A stretch of 64,000 bases of DNA, taken from positions 1 to 64,000 of the forward strand of contig CATWVA010000006.1 of NCBI GenBank assembly GCA_958354105.1. The letters run 5' to 3'. Shown here one piece after another: positions 16,714-25,860 of this stretch. Numbering within the stretch: position 1 is the first letter of the stretch; every line of letters starts with the position of its first letter. The notes under the pieces were generated by a model that saw only the letters and a list, made by a program, of their open reading frames with translations, did no database searches and was not told the DNA's origin. The position numbers and the translations under genes were made by a program. The stretch comes from an uncultured Collinsella sp. (GTDB lineage Bacteria > Actinomycetota > Coriobacteriia > Coriobacteriales > Coriobacteriaceae).

Positions 16714-16927
16714 GGTGCCTCCTTGGCGCAACTGGTTAGACAGTAAGACATGCGCCTTGTATATTCCCAGACTTTGCGTGCATAAACCAGTCGAAAACGC
16801 CGAGCGCCCTTGCATCATCGGCTAACGGTGGACCGTATAGCGTAACGGTCACAATCACCGCAGCTCTACAAATCGAGGCGCCCTTGCCAGAGCGCCTCGA
16901 TTGAGCGTATCAAATTGTCGCCACGCC

Positions 16928-19570
16928 CTACAGCGCGCCGGAGCCAGCTTGCATCATACCGCCGGGGCCCGAGGTCACGCCACTACTCACAGGCGCAGCG
17001 TTTCCGGTGTGCGGCGCTGCCGGAGCGGTATCGCCACCGAGCGTGCCCGCCGGACGCGGTGCCGGGATCTCGCCCGTACCATGGCTAAAGACAAACTTGC
17101 CGTCGGCCACATCGCACAGGACGGTATCGCCACTGCCCCACTCGCCGGCCAGCAGCTCCTCGGACAACGGATCCTCAATGAGCTTTTGGATGGCGCGGCG
17201 CAGCGGACGCGCACCGTTGGTGAGGTCGGTGCCCTCGGCCACAATCTTGTCGTAGGCCGCATCGGTGAGCTTGATGTTCATGCCGTTGGCAATCAGGCGC
17301 TGGCGCAGGTCGTCCACCAGCAGGTGAGCGATCTTGGTCAGGTTCTCGCCCGAAAGCTTCTGGAACACCACGATGTCATCGATACGGTTGAGCAGCTCGG
17401 GGCGGAACAGGCGCTTGAGCTCGCCCATCGCACGGCCGCGGATCTCGCTCGACGTGAGACCCTGCTTGCCGGTGGTGCCAAAGCCCACGCTCGCATCCTG
17501 CGCGATCTCGCGGGCGCCCACGTTGGACGTCATGATAATCACGGTGTTGCGGAAATCGACCGTCTTGCCCTGGCTATCGGTCAGGCGGCCCTCCTCCAGC
17601 ACCTGTAGCAAGATGTTGAAGATATCAGGGTGCGCCTTCTCGATCTCGTCGAACAGCACGACCGAGTACGGATGACGGCGAACAGCCTTGGTGAGCTGGC
17701 CGCCCTCGTCGTGACCCACGTAACCCGGAGGGCTACCGATAAGCTTGGAGACCTCGAACTCGCTGCCAAACTCCGACATGTCGAAGCTGATGAGCGCGTC
17801 CTTGCTGCCAAAGAGATACTCGGCGAGCGTCTTGGCAAGCTCGGTCTTGCCCGTGCCGGTGGGGCCCAGGAAGATAAAGCTGCCGCCGGGGCGGCGAGGG
17901 TCCTTGAGCGGCGAGCGGCTGCGGCGCACGGCCTTGGCAACGGCCTCGACGGCCTCATCCTGACCGATGATGCGCGTCTTGAGCACGCTTTCGGCCTGCA
18001 GCAGGCGGCGACTCTCACTCTCGGTGAGCGAGGACACCGGCACGCCCGAGGTCACGGACACGATGTCGGCAATCTGGGAGACATCGATGGTGAGCGGACT
18101 GGCGTCGAGCTCGGCCGTCCAGGCAGCCTTGGCCTCGGCGAGCTCAATCTCGGCGGCTTTCTGCTGCTCGGTGATCTCGGCGGCCTTGTTCATGTCGTCG
18201 CTCTCGGTGGCCTCCTGTGCGGCAGCCTTGAGCTCCTCGATGCGATGTTCGGCCTCGCGCACCGGCTCGGGCGCGCGGTTGGCGGCAATGCGGGCGCGGG
18301 CACCGGCCTCGTCGATGAGGTCGATGGCCTTATCGGGCAGGAAGCGGTCCTGAATGTAGCGGTTGGAGAGGTTCGCGGCGGCCTCGATAGCACCCTGTGT
18401 GTAACGCACATGGTGGTGCTCCTCGTAGCGCGGCTTGAGCGCGGTCAGGATCTTGACCGTGTCCTCGACGCTCGGCTCCTCGACATCGATGGTCTGGAAG
18501 CGACGCTCAAAGGCCGGATCCTTGGTGAGGTACTTACGGAACTCCTCGGCCGTGGTGGCACCGATGATCTGAAAAGCACCGCGCGCGAGCACGGGCTTGA
18601 GCATGGAGCTTGCATCGATGGATCCCTCGGCAGAACCGGCACCGATGATGGTGTGCATCTCGTCGATAAACAGGATGACGTCGTCGGCTTCGGTTGCCTC
18701 CTGGATCACGTTCTTGAGGCGCTCCTCGAACTCACCGCGATACTTGGCGCCCGCGACAAGACCCGGCAGATCGAGCGTCCAGATGTTCTGGTTCATAAGG
18801 TTCTCGGGCACGTTGCCGGCGGCGATCTGCTGAGCCAGGCCCTCGACGATGGCCGTCTTACCCACGCCGGGATCGCCCAGGATAAGCGGATTGTTCTTGG
18901 TGCGGCGCGAAAGAATTTCCATCATACGCTGGACTTCCTTTTCGCGGCCGATCACCGGATCGAGTTCGCCGTCGCGCGCCTTCTGCGTAAGGTTGGTCGC
19001 GAACTGCTTAAGTGTATCGGTACCGCTCCCCTTTTGCTGAGAGGCATCCGAGCCGCTAAAGAACGGCAGGCCCGTACCGGGACGACCAGCACCGGCGCCA
19101 GCGAGCGGACGCTTCTTATCCTGGTCCTTGGCGGTGAGTTTCTCGATAGCCTTTTTGATGGAGGCGGACGACACACCCAGGCGCATGAGGATGTCCATGG
19201 CCATGCCGTTGCCCTCTTCGACGATGCCGATCAGCAAGTGCTCGGTCGACACGTAGGTCTGGTTGTTCTCACGCGCCACGCGGAATGAACGCTCCATCAC
19301 GCTAATGACGAGCGGCGTAAAGGCAAGCTTGGCAGCCTCGGTCTCCTCGCTGGGCTCGGGAACCGTGGTCTGGACCTCTTTGAGGGTATCCATGATGTCG
19401 TCGTAGGAGATATCGAGCGAGCGCAGCGCCTCAGCGGCAATGCCCTCGTCCTCCTTGGCGAGCGCGAGCAACAGATGCTCGGTACCCACCTTATTTGAAT
19501 GAAGATCGAGCGCCTCCTGCTTGGCCATGGACATGACCTTGCGCGCGCGATCGGTAAAACGGTCTAACAT
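16928..19570 (-). CDS. clpC: AAA+ protease chaperone ClpC
   Basis: 880 residues. Two Clp_N repeats occupy 1-150 (MLDRFTDRARKVM, GTEHLLLAL, STEHLLIGI). D1 has Walker A GDPGVGKT and B VILFIDEMHT. The coiled-coil M-domain (about 410-460) is rich in Ala/Glu. D2 has GPTGTGKTEL and SVVLFDEIEKAHPD. The C-terminal ~60 residues are a Gly/Pro/Ala tail (TSGPGGMMQAGSGAL) longer than in Bacillus ClpC. It unfolds substrates for ClpP. The start at 19570 follows AAGAGGAAC. No CtsR-type or HAIR operator was recognised upstream. Confidence 0.95.
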   Translation of the reverse strand: MLDRFTDRARKVMSMAKQEALDLHSNKVGTEHLLLALAKEDEGIAAEALRSLDISYDDIMDTLKEVQTTVPEPSEETEAAKLAFTPLVISVMERSFRVARENNQTYVSTEHLLIGIVEEGNGMAMDILMRLGVSSASIKKAIEKLTAKDQDKKRPLAGAGAGRPGTGLPFFSGSDASQQKGSGTDTLKQFATNLTQKARDGELDPVIGREKEVQRMMEILSRRTKNNPLILGDPGVGKTAIVEGLAQQIAAGNVPENLMNQNIWTLDLPGLVAGAKYRGEFEERLKNVIQEATEADDVILFIDEMHTIIGAGSAEGSIDASSMLKPVLARGAFQIIGATTAEEFRKYLTKDPAFERRFQTIDVEEPSVEDTVKILTALKPRYEEHHHVRYTQGAIEAAANLSNRYIQDRFLPDKAIDLIDEAGARARIAANRAPEPVREAEHRIEELKAAAQEATESDDMNKAAEITEQQKAAEIELAEAKAAWTAELDASPLTIDVSQIADIVSVTSGVPVSSLTESESRRLLQAESVLKTRIIGQDEAVEAVAKAVRRSRSPLKDPRRPGGSFIFLGPTGTGKTELAKTLAEYLFGSKDALISFDMSEFGSEFEVSKLIGSPPGYVGHDEGGQLTKAVRRHPYSVVLFDEIEKAHPDIFNILLQVLEEGRLTDSQGKTVDFRNTVIIMTSNVGAREIAQDASVGFGTTGKQGLTSSEIRGRAMGELKRLFRPELLNRIDDIVVFQKLSGENLTKIAHLLVDDLRQRLIANGMNIKLTDAAYDKIVAEGTDLTNGARPLRRAIQKLIEDPLSEELLAGEWGSGDTVLCDVADGKFVFSHGTGEIPAPRPAGTLGGDTAPAAPHTGNAAPVSSGVTSGPGGMMQAGSGAL

Positions 19571-19600
19571 GCTAGTTCCTCTTAGACGAGCTAGTTTTTT

Positions 19601-19633
19601 CAAACGCAAAGCGCCACTCGTGGCGGCGCTTTG
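19601..19633. promoter_or_regulatory. Hairpin in the clpC 5' region
   Basis: AAAGCGCC and GGCGCTTT form a stable stem over a short loop about 30-60 nt before the clpC ATG. It has no T-run on the minus strand, so it may be a leader structure rather than a terminator. Confidence 0.35.
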
Positions 19634-19776
19634 GTCTCTTTACCCATATGGAGTATATGTTAATCGCTGGGGCCTTTTCCGCATGCAGCCATACGACAAC
19701 GTCTACAAAAAAGGAATTGCCAGGTGCGTCTGCATCGGCCCAACGAGCGTGGATTTTCGGACACCCATTCCACGAG

Positions 19777-19834
19777 CGTGGATAATCTCCCGTTTTGAGC
19801 CCGTAAACAAGCCAAAAACGGGAGATTATCCACG
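19777..19834. repeat. 20-bp perfect inverted repeat between thrE and clpC
   Basis: The arm at 19777-19796 (GTGGATAATCTCCCG core) is inverted exactly at 19815-19834, with an 18-nt loop. A partial third copy (CGAGCGTGGAT) occurs at 19744-19754. It is positioned to end thrE transcription but lacks a clean T-run. It may belong to a dispersed palindrome family. Confidence 0.75.
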
Positions 19835-19868
19835 TTCATGTTTTGCGGATCAGTTTCATTTGCACCAA

Positions 19869-21437
19869 TTAGCTGGTGTGGCGCCAGCGAGGGTCGGTGA
19901 GTGTACGCGCCACACCCAGGCCAACGGGCAAAAACGCCACGATGAGCACTGCACGCACAAACCAGCCGAGCATATTGACCGTGTCGAATGTGCACATGTA
20001 ATACATCGAGCGATACAGATACAAGCCCGGCACCATAATGACAATCGATGGCACCGTGAGGGCGATACGTGGGTAGGTGAGCTTGATTTCGGCTAAGCTC
20101 GCGAGCAGCCCCGATACCAGCGCGCCGATAAACGCTGCCGCCTCGGGAGGCATACCTACGCTCAGGCCCAGAAAGGGAAACAGCGTCGGCGCATCGACGA
20201 GCGTAAGGCGCAAGGTATTGGACACGGCGCCGATCAGCCCAGCTGCCGCGGCCATCTTTACCGGGCTGTTGAACATCACCGAGAAGCCGAATACGCCAAC
20301 GAAGCTCATCACCACGCGCAGGAGCGTAAGGGCAAGCGGCGAAAGGCCGAGCGGGGCAAAATCATCCGGTGCCAGCCCCACACACTCGGCAACCATCCAG
20401 CCCACAAGGGTCGCCATCACAATAATCGACACGGCATACGAAAGACGCTCAATGCCGCTTCGCATATCGAGCTTAGCGATGTCGAGGCCTGCCGTAATGA
20501 GGGGAAAGCCGGGAATCACAAAGAGCATGGCGCCGATATAGCCTTCTTGGTGCGACATTGCCCCCGGTACGACCTGGCCAAGGCCGAGCAATGCCAGCAG
20601 ATACGAAACGCAAGCGAGCGCAACGCCAATCGTCAGCGCGCTAAACTGGCCAAGACCCTGCTTGAGAATATGAGAGCGAGCAAAGTTGCCAACACCAGCG
20701 CCTACGAATGCGCAGGCCATCTCGATAGGGCCGCCGCCGAGCAAAAAGACGAAGGCGCCGCAAGCACAAGCTGCCGCAAGGCCCTGTTGCCAGGGAGAGT
20801 AATCGGGTTTTGAACTCTCAACGGTCTTGAGCATCTCGTGGTATTCGTGCACGGTAAACCGGCGCCCATACGTCTCGATTTCCTTTAGGAAGCTCTCCAT
20901 CATCCAAATGCGATGGGTATTGACTCCCGTTGTGGGCAGGCTGACAACCTCGTTAAAGCAGTGGCCATCTTCGATGCAGGTGCACTCAAACGACAGAAGA
21001 CTTAAGTCAACGTGGACGGTGACACCGAGTACGGCGGCGACGCGATTCATGGTATCGCGTACACGCCAGGCACCCGTTCCGCTCGCGAGCATAAGCATAC
21101 CGGTGCGGCAGATGATGGATGACTTATCGGTGAGCGGCGCATCGACGGCAAGCTCATCGCCTGCCGTCACGATCTGGTGCCAGTCAGTTTTCATATGGAG
21201 TGCGCCGGCACGAACACCGTGGTGCATGGGGGCTCTCGAAAGCAGCGAGTCAAGGCGCGAAGACTGTGGGGACTCCGTTGATTCGTCCTCAACCTCATCA
21301 GTCTCTTCATCGACCAGATCAAATGAGTCAAGCGATGCCGGCTCGCGACGATCGATTAGCTCCTCATCCTCATCGTCAAAGTAATTGAACTGATCGAGCA
21401 TGTCCTCTTCGATTGCACGCTCGCTCGCGTCGTCCAT
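19869..21437 (-). CDS. ThrE-type threonine/serine exporter family membrane protein
   Basis: 522 residues. An acidic N-terminus (~75 residues of Asp/Glu/Ser) is followed by a soluble domain (about 85-210; ICRTGMLMLASGTGAWRVRDTM is the DUF1212 signature). About ten hydrophobic segments run from residue 210 to 510, including FVIPGFPLITAGLDIAKLDM and the second half IALTVPSIVIMVPGLYLYRSMY (DUF3815-type). The Corynebacterium homologue exports threonine and serine. AAGGGAG precedes the ATG. The fusion of both halves in one chain is typical of Actinobacteria. Substrate is inferred. Confidence 0.85.
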   Translation of the reverse strand: MDDASERAIEEDMLDQFNYFDDEDEELIDRREPASLDSFDLVDEETDEVEDESTESPQSSRLDSLLSRAPMHHGVRAGALHMKTDWHQIVTAGDELAVDAPLTDKSSIICRTGMLMLASGTGAWRVRDTMNRVAAVLGVTVHVDLSLLSFECTCIEDGHCFNEVVSLPTTGVNTHRIWMMESFLKEIETYGRRFTVHEYHEMLKTVESSKPDYSPWQQGLAAACACGAFVFLLGGGPIEMACAFVGAGVGNFARSHILKQGLGQFSALTIGVALACVSYLLALLGLGQVVPGAMSHQEGYIGAMLFVIPGFPLITAGLDIAKLDMRSGIERLSYAVSIIVMATLVGWMVAECVGLAPDDFAPLGLSPLALTLLRVVMSFVGVFGFSVMFNSPVKMAAAAGLIGAVSNTLRLTLVDAPTLFPFLGLSVGMPPEAAAFIGALVSGLLASLAEIKLTYPRIALTVPSIVIMVPGLYLYRSMYYMCTFDTVNMLGWFVRAVLIVAFLPVGLGVARTLTDPRWRHTS

Positions 21438-21570
21438 ATAGACGCTCCCTTCCTACCGACTAACCCCCATCCTAGGCAGCAACGGCTAAAGGAAACATAA
21501 AAGAGACGGCTGCCATGCGAGCCATGTGCTCAATAGCCGTTGGGTAGTCGTTTAAGAACGTCCCCAATGG

Positions 21571-21826
21571 CTACATCGATGTTCTAAGTGTCAACAAAGT
21601 CACCGCCGCAGGTAGAGGACGGACAGCGAGCCGCGTCCAGCTTGACAGCCAAGGCAACGCCGATGCCCTGGCAACGACAGCGAAAGCCCGCCAGAGCGAG
21701 CAAGGTGCCTTGAAACGAGGCGGCATTGACCTTTTGGTCATGCCGCCGAAGTTGAAAGGCAGATTGCCGCTCTGGCGGGCTTGCAGCGTCAACTGGTTAC
21801 GCGGGTTGGTAAACCCGCGTAACCCC
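21571..21826. other. Structured intergenic stretch upstream of the lysS 3' end
   Basis: The stretch 21438-21826 has no convincing gene. It contains an outer inverted repeat (15-bp arms at 21683-21697 and 21768-21782) around an inner hairpin with GGCGGCAT/ATGCCGCC arms near 21718-21747. A GTTACGCGGGTT/AACCCGCGTAAC hairpin follows at about 21796-21824, likely the lysS terminator region. ORFs across it are compositionally odd and probably spurious. Confidence 0.5.
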
Positions 21827-23791
21827 CTAGTACATCTTTGCGCCGGCGGGGATGGAAGCGTCGAGCTGGATCAGATTGAGACGCTCCTCGCCCTCCTCCT
21901 CGTGGATAGCGCTGATGAGCATGCCGCAGCTGGGAATACCCATCATCTTGCGCGGAGGCAGGTTGGTGATGGCGAGCAGAGTCTTGCCGACCAGGTCCTC
22001 GGGCTCATAATAACCGTGAATGCCGGAGAGGATGGTGCGGTCGGTGCCAGTGCCGTCGTCGAGCGTAAAGTTCAGCAGCTTCTTGGACTTCTTGACGGCC
22101 TCGCACGCCTTGACCTTCACAGCGCGGAAATCGCTCTTGGAGAAGGTATCGAAGTCGACGAACTCCTCAAACAGCGGCTCGACGGCGATCTTGGAGTAAT
22201 CAACCGTGGGCTTGAGCGGCTTGACGAACGGGCTCGCGGCGTTGCCGGCCTCGGCAGCCTTGGCGGCAGCGGCACCGGACTGGAAACCCTTCTCGGGCTT
22301 CATGTGCGGGAACAGTAGCACGTCGCGGATGGAAGCCTGGTTGGTGAGCAGCATGACCACGCGGTCGATACCGATGCCGATGCCGCCCGCGGGAGGCATA
22401 CCGTACTCGAGGGCGCGCACGTAGTCCTCGTCGTACTCCATGGCCTCGTCGTCGCCGCCAGCCTTCTCGGCCATCTGGGCGGCAAAGCGCTCGGCCTGGT
22501 CGACCGGGTCGTTGAGCTCGGAGAACGCGTTGGCGTACTCGTGACCGGCGATAACCAGCTCAAAGCGGTGCGTCAGGCGCGGATCGTCCTCAAAGCGCTT
22601 GGCAAGCGGGCTGACCTCGATGGGGTAATCGCACACGAACGTGGGGTTGACGATGGTGTCCTCGCCCAGCTCATCGTAAATCTCGGCGATGATCTTGCCA
22701 GCAGTCCACTCGGGCTTGATCTCCAGGCCCTTCTCGCGTGCTGCGGCAGCGAGCTCCTCGACCGGCGTGTCGATGGTGACCTGCTTGCCGAGCACGTCGG
22801 AGACGATGTCGGTCATGGGACGGCTGGCCCACTCACCAGAAAGGTCGATGGTCTGGCCCTGGTACTCGATGACCTCGGGGTTGCCGATGGCCTTGTTAGC
22901 CGCCTTAATGACACCCTGGGCGAGCGCCTTCATGCCCTCGAGGTCGGAGAAGGCACGGTAGGCCTCCATCGTGGTGAACTCGGGGTTGTGGGTAAGGTCC
23001 ATGCCCTCGTTACGGAAGATGCGGCCGATCTCGAACACGCGCTCAAAACCACCGACGATGCAGCGCTTGAGGTGCAGCTCGGTGGCAATACGCAGGTAGC
23101 ACTCCTGATCGAGCGCGTTGAAGTGGGTAATGAACGGCTTGGCCGTGGCACCACCCTGGATGGTCTGCAGGATGGGGGTCTCGACCTCCATGTAGCCGTC
23201 GGACTCCATAAAGCGACGGAAGGTGGAGAGAATCTGCGAACGCTTACGGAAGGTCTCGCGAACGTCGTCGTTGGCGATCAGGTCGACATAGCGCTGGCGA
23301 TAGCGGGTCTCCTTGTCGGAAAGACCGTGGAACTTCTCGGGCAGCGGACGAACGGCCTTGGAAAGCAGGGTCGCGCTCTTAGGGGCAACGGAAAGCTGGC
23401 CGCGCTGGGTGCGCACAACCACGCCTGTCACGCCCAAGATGTCGCCCAGGTCGAGGGACTTGAGCGTATTCCAGGCAGCCTCGTCCATGTCGTTGATGCG
23501 GCAGAACAGCTGAATCTCGGCAGTCGCATCGCGCACGACGATGAACATGATCTTGCCCTGACCGCGCTTGGCGACCACGCGGCCGGCGATCTTCACGACG
23601 TCCTCGGTGTCCTCGCCATCGGCAAGCTCGGCGTACTTAGCCTCGATATCGGCAACGTAGTCCTCAAGCTCAGAGTGCTCGGGATAGGGGTTCTGGCCCG
23701 CCTCGAACAGGGCGGCGCGCTTGGTCAGGCGGGTGGCGCGCTCGTCGTTGAGCGTCGATGCCTGATCTGCGGCGTTCTGGTTCTCTGCCAT
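21827..23791 (-). CDS. lysS: Lysyl-tRNA synthetase (class II) with C-terminal tRNA-binding domain
   Basis: 654 residues against about 500 for ordinary LysRS. It has an N-terminal OB-fold (IAGRVVAKRGQGKIMFIVVRD), motif 2 FRNEGMDLTHNPEFT, and motif 3 GIGIGIDRVVMLLT. A low-complexity linker (about 510-535) leads to a second OB-fold at 544-654 (FRAVKVKACEAV, LLNFTLDDGTG, IPSCGMLISA). That domain is the EMAPII/Trbp111 type normally seen at the C-terminus of MetRS. It should raise tRNA affinity. AGGAGCTAAC precedes the ATG. Confidence 0.95.
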   Translation of the reverse strand: MAENQNAADQASTLNDERATRLTKRAALFEAGQNPYPEHSELEDYVADIEAKYAELADGEDTEDVVKIAGRVVAKRGQGKIMFIVVRDATAEIQLFCRINDMDEAAWNTLKSLDLGDILGVTGVVVRTQRGQLSVAPKSATLLSKAVRPLPEKFHGLSDKETRYRQRYVDLIANDDVRETFRKRSQILSTFRRFMESDGYMEVETPILQTIQGGATAKPFITHFNALDQECYLRIATELHLKRCIVGGFERVFEIGRIFRNEGMDLTHNPEFTTMEAYRAFSDLEGMKALAQGVIKAANKAIGNPEVIEYQGQTIDLSGEWASRPMTDIVSDVLGKQVTIDTPVEELAAAAREKGLEIKPEWTAGKIIAEIYDELGEDTIVNPTFVCDYPIEVSPLAKRFEDDPRLTHRFELVIAGHEYANAFSELNDPVDQAERFAAQMAEKAGGDDEAMEYDEDYVRALEYGMPPAGGIGIGIDRVVMLLTNQASIRDVLLFPHMKPEKGFQSGAAAAKAAEAGNAASPFVKPLKPTVDYSKIAVEPLFEEFVDFDTFSKSDFRAVKVKACEAVKKSKKLLNFTLDDGTGTDRTILSGIHGYYEPEDLVGKTLLAITNLPPRKMMGIPSCGMLISAIHEEEGEERLNLIQLDASIPAGAKMY

Positions 23792-23810
23792 AAGTTAGCT
23801 CCTCAAACTA

Positions 23811-23842
23811 AAACGCTCCCCAGGATTCGGTCCCAGGGAGCG
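23811..23842 (-). terminator. greA terminator
   Basis: CGCTCCC and GGGAGCG form a stem in the gap between greA and lysS, followed on the minus strand by TTTTAG. Confidence 0.65.
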
Positions 23843-23870
23843 AAAACATACCTTTACGCGGGACCGTGGT

Positions 23871-24341
23871 CTAGCGTGCAATCTTGGCGATGGTGTAGAC
23901 GCGAGTCTTGCCGGAAGGCGTAACGACCTCGACGGAGTCGCCCTCGCCGTGACCGATGATGGCGTGACCGACCGGAGACTCGTTGGAAATCTTGTGCTCG
24001 AGCGAGTTGGTCTCGGTGGTACCGACGAGCGTGACTTCCATGACCTCACCGTTGGGATCAATCAGAGAAACGGTAGAACCGATGGAGACGGTCAGATCGC
24101 CCGTGGTGGCAGCAACCTGAGCGTTGGCGAGGATGGCCTGGATCTCGGCAATACGAGCGGCGTTCTGGGCCTGCTTGTCCTTGGCGGCATCGTACTCGGA
24201 GTTCTCCGAAAGGTCGCCGAACGCGCGGGCTTCCTTGATGTCCTCGACGATCTCCTTGGTGTAATCGCCCTCACGCCAAGCGAGCTCCTCGACGAGCTTC
24301 TGGCGGCCCTCAGCGGTCAGTACGATCTGGCTTGCGTCCAT
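23871..24341 (-). CDS. greA: Transcription elongation factor GreA
   Basis: 156 residues. The N-terminal coiled coil carries the acidic tip DLSENSEYDAAKDKQ (DLSEN is the RNA-cleavage stimulating motif). The C-terminal FKBP-like domain ends with SPVGHAIIGHGEGDSVEVVTPSG. It reactivates backtracked RNA polymerase. ATG at 24341 follows GGGGAGATATC; the longer frame to 24371 lacks support. Confidence 0.95.
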   Translation of the reverse strand: MDASQIVLTAEGRQKLVEELAWREGDYTKEIVEDIKEARAFGDLSENSEYDAAKDKQAQNAARIAEIQAILANAQVAATTGDLTVSIGSTVSLIDPNGEVMEVTLVGTTETNSLEHKISNESPVGHAIIGHGEGDSVEVVTPSGKTRVYTIAKIAR

Positions 24342-24385
24342 ACGGATATCTCCCCAACTCTGATCAAACAATCAACTGTCAACAA

Positions 24386-24423
24386 AACGAAAAAGACCGG
24401 CTAGCCTGCGGGCAAGCCGGTCA
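24386..24423 (-). terminator. tatA terminator
   Basis: GACCGGCTTGCC and its inverse GGCTAGCCGGTC form a stem followed by TTTTTCG on the minus strand, between tatA and greA. Confidence 0.75.
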
Positions 24424-24447
24424 GGTGCTCACCCCAAAGGGATGGGA

Positions 24448-24723
24448 CTACTCTGCGTCCGCGTCGCTGTCCTCTGCCTGCTTCTTCTTAGCAGCAGCGA
24501 GCTTGGCCTCGAGCTCAGCGATCTCCTTGTCCTCCTCGGACTGCTCGACCACGACCTCCTCGGCCTGCTTGGTCTCGGCCTTATCGTCGCCCTCCATACC
24601 CTCGCGGATATTCTTGACGGTAGAGCCGAGAGACTTGCCGAGCTTCGGCAGGTTCTTGGGCCCGAAGATAATCAGGACAACGACGAGAATAATGATGAGC
24701 TCAGGAGCCCTCAGTCCAAACAT
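24448..24723 (-). CDS. tatA: Sec-independent protein translocase component TatA
   Basis: 91 residues. One N-terminal transmembrane helix (residues 8-21, ELIIILVVVLIIFGPKNLPKLG) has the FGP hinge and amphipathic helix of TatA/B. A long charged coiled tail rich in Glu/Lys/Ala follows. It forms the pore that moves folded proteins across the membrane. ATG at 24723 follows GGAGG. No tatC is present in the window, so the partner must be encoded elsewhere. Confidence 0.88.
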   Translation of the reverse strand: MFGLRAPELIIILVVVLIIFGPKNLPKLGKSLGSTVKNIREGMEGDDKAETKQAEEVVVEQSEEDKEIAELEAKLAAAKKKQAEDSDADAE

Positions 24724-24795
24724 GTAGACCTCCACAATACAGCGAGACAAGCTCGAATGAGTATACCGCGGGTATCGCGGTATCACAACAATAGC

Positions 24796-24827
24796 TAAAA
24801 AAAGGGACCGCAAGAAGCGGTCCCTCC
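24796..24827 (-). terminator. Terminator downstream of tRNA-Pro
   Basis: GGGACCGC-TTCTT-GCGGTCCC is followed by a seven-base T-run on the minus strand, 9 nt after the encoded CCA. Confidence 0.85.
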
Positions 24828-24835
24828 TCATGCTC

Positions 24836-24912
24836 TGGTCGGGTTGACTGGATTTGAACCAGCGACCCCTGCGTCCCGAACGCAGTGCTCTACCAAACTG
24901 AGCCACAACCCG
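24836..24912 (-). tRNA. tRNA-Pro (anticodon CGG)
   Basis: Acceptor arms CGGGTTG and CAACCCG pair on the minus strand. The anticodon stem-loop is CTGCG-TTCGGGA-CGCAG with anticodon CGG. The T-arm GGTTCAAATCC is canonical and CCA is encoded. Confidence 0.95.
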
Positions 24913-24961
24913 TTAGCTCGACTATAGTAACAAAGATTTCCGTCGTGTGCTAGAGAAATTT

Positions 24962-25858
24962 TTACTTCTTTGGCACTTCGATGCGAACCGTGTTGGGAAT
25001 GAGCTCCGTCGCGCAGGACCACCAGCCGTTTTGCTGGGCAGCGTCGGCAAGCCTTTCGGCCGTGGCGGCGGTGTCGCAAATGGCAAACGAGCAGGCGCCC
25101 GATCCGCACACATCTACAGCAACGGTGCCGTCTTGTTTACGCAGCCAATCGAGAACCGTTTGTATCTGCGGCTCCATCTGTGCGGAAATGACACCCAGGT
25201 TGTTATGGATGAGCGCATATGCCGTCTCGGCATCACCAGCATGCAAGGCAGAAGCTATCGCGCCGGGCTTGTCTGCAGGCACCGGAGCCTCGTCAAAACG
25301 TCGATAGGCTTCAATTGTCGAAACGCTTGCCTCGCGCGGCTTGACCAACACGACGGGCGTTGCGGGCAGCGCGGGATACTCAGTTGCCAGCACGTCTCCC
25401 CCACCTACGTAGAACGCAGGGCTCGCGTGCAAAAAGAACGGGACGTCAGCACCAATACCCCGCGCAATGTCGTCGAGCGCGGGGTCGGTGTGATCAATTC
25501 CCCAGAGCTCCGCCAAGGCGACAATGACCGCGGCCGCATCCGTCGAGGGGCCGCCCAAGCCGGCGCACAATGGAATGCGCTTCTCAATCGTCACGCAGAT
25601 GTTTGCCTCGCGACCATAATGCTCGGCCATAGCAACCGCAGCCCGATACGCCGTATTCTTTTGCATGGGAAAATCTGATGCCGGAACCGTCTGGACGGTC
25701 AGCGCCTGCGCCGGCGCGACCGTCACGGAATCGGAAAGACCGACGGCTGCCATCAGGGAATCGACCCTGTGGTAGCCGCGGTCATCGCGCTCGGTATGAA
25801 CCCCCAGGTAGAGGTTAATCTTTGCCGGCGCGGAAAGAGTCAGGGACCGATCGGTCAC
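24962..25858 (-). CDS. ispE: 4-diphosphocytidyl-2-C-methyl-D-erythritol kinase
   Basis: 298 residues, GHMP-kinase fold. The PLCAGLGGPSTDAAAV ATP loop and the N-terminal LSAPAKINLYLGV phosphate strand identify IspE, which phosphorylates the CDP-methylerythritol 2-OH between IspD and IspF. The GTG start at 25858 follows the veg stop by 2 bp. It is separated from ispD-ispF by 13 kb but belongs to the same pathway. Confidence 0.92.
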   Translation of the reverse strand: MTDRSLTLSAPAKINLYLGVHTERDDRGYHRVDSLMAAVGLSDSVTVAPAQALTVQTVPASDFPMQKNTAYRAAVAMAEHYGREANICVTIEKRIPLCAGLGGPSTDAAAVIVALAELWGIDHTDPALDDIARGIGADVPFFLHASPAFYVGGGDVLATEYPALPATPVVLVKPREASVSTIEAYRRFDEAPVPADKPGAIASALHAGDAETAYALIHNNLGVISAQMEPQIQTVLDWLRKQDGTVAVDVCGSGACSFAICDTAATAERLADAAQQNGWWSCATELIPNTVRIEVPKK

Positions 25859-25860
25859 CG

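Noticed and set aside
17630..19288. A 552-codon plus-strand frame over clpC
   Set aside because: It mirrors clpC codons on the other strand and has no motif.
21571..21792. A 73-codon minus-strand ORF in the structured block near lysS
   Set aside because: It lies over nested inverted repeats and has odd residue composition; no supported start.
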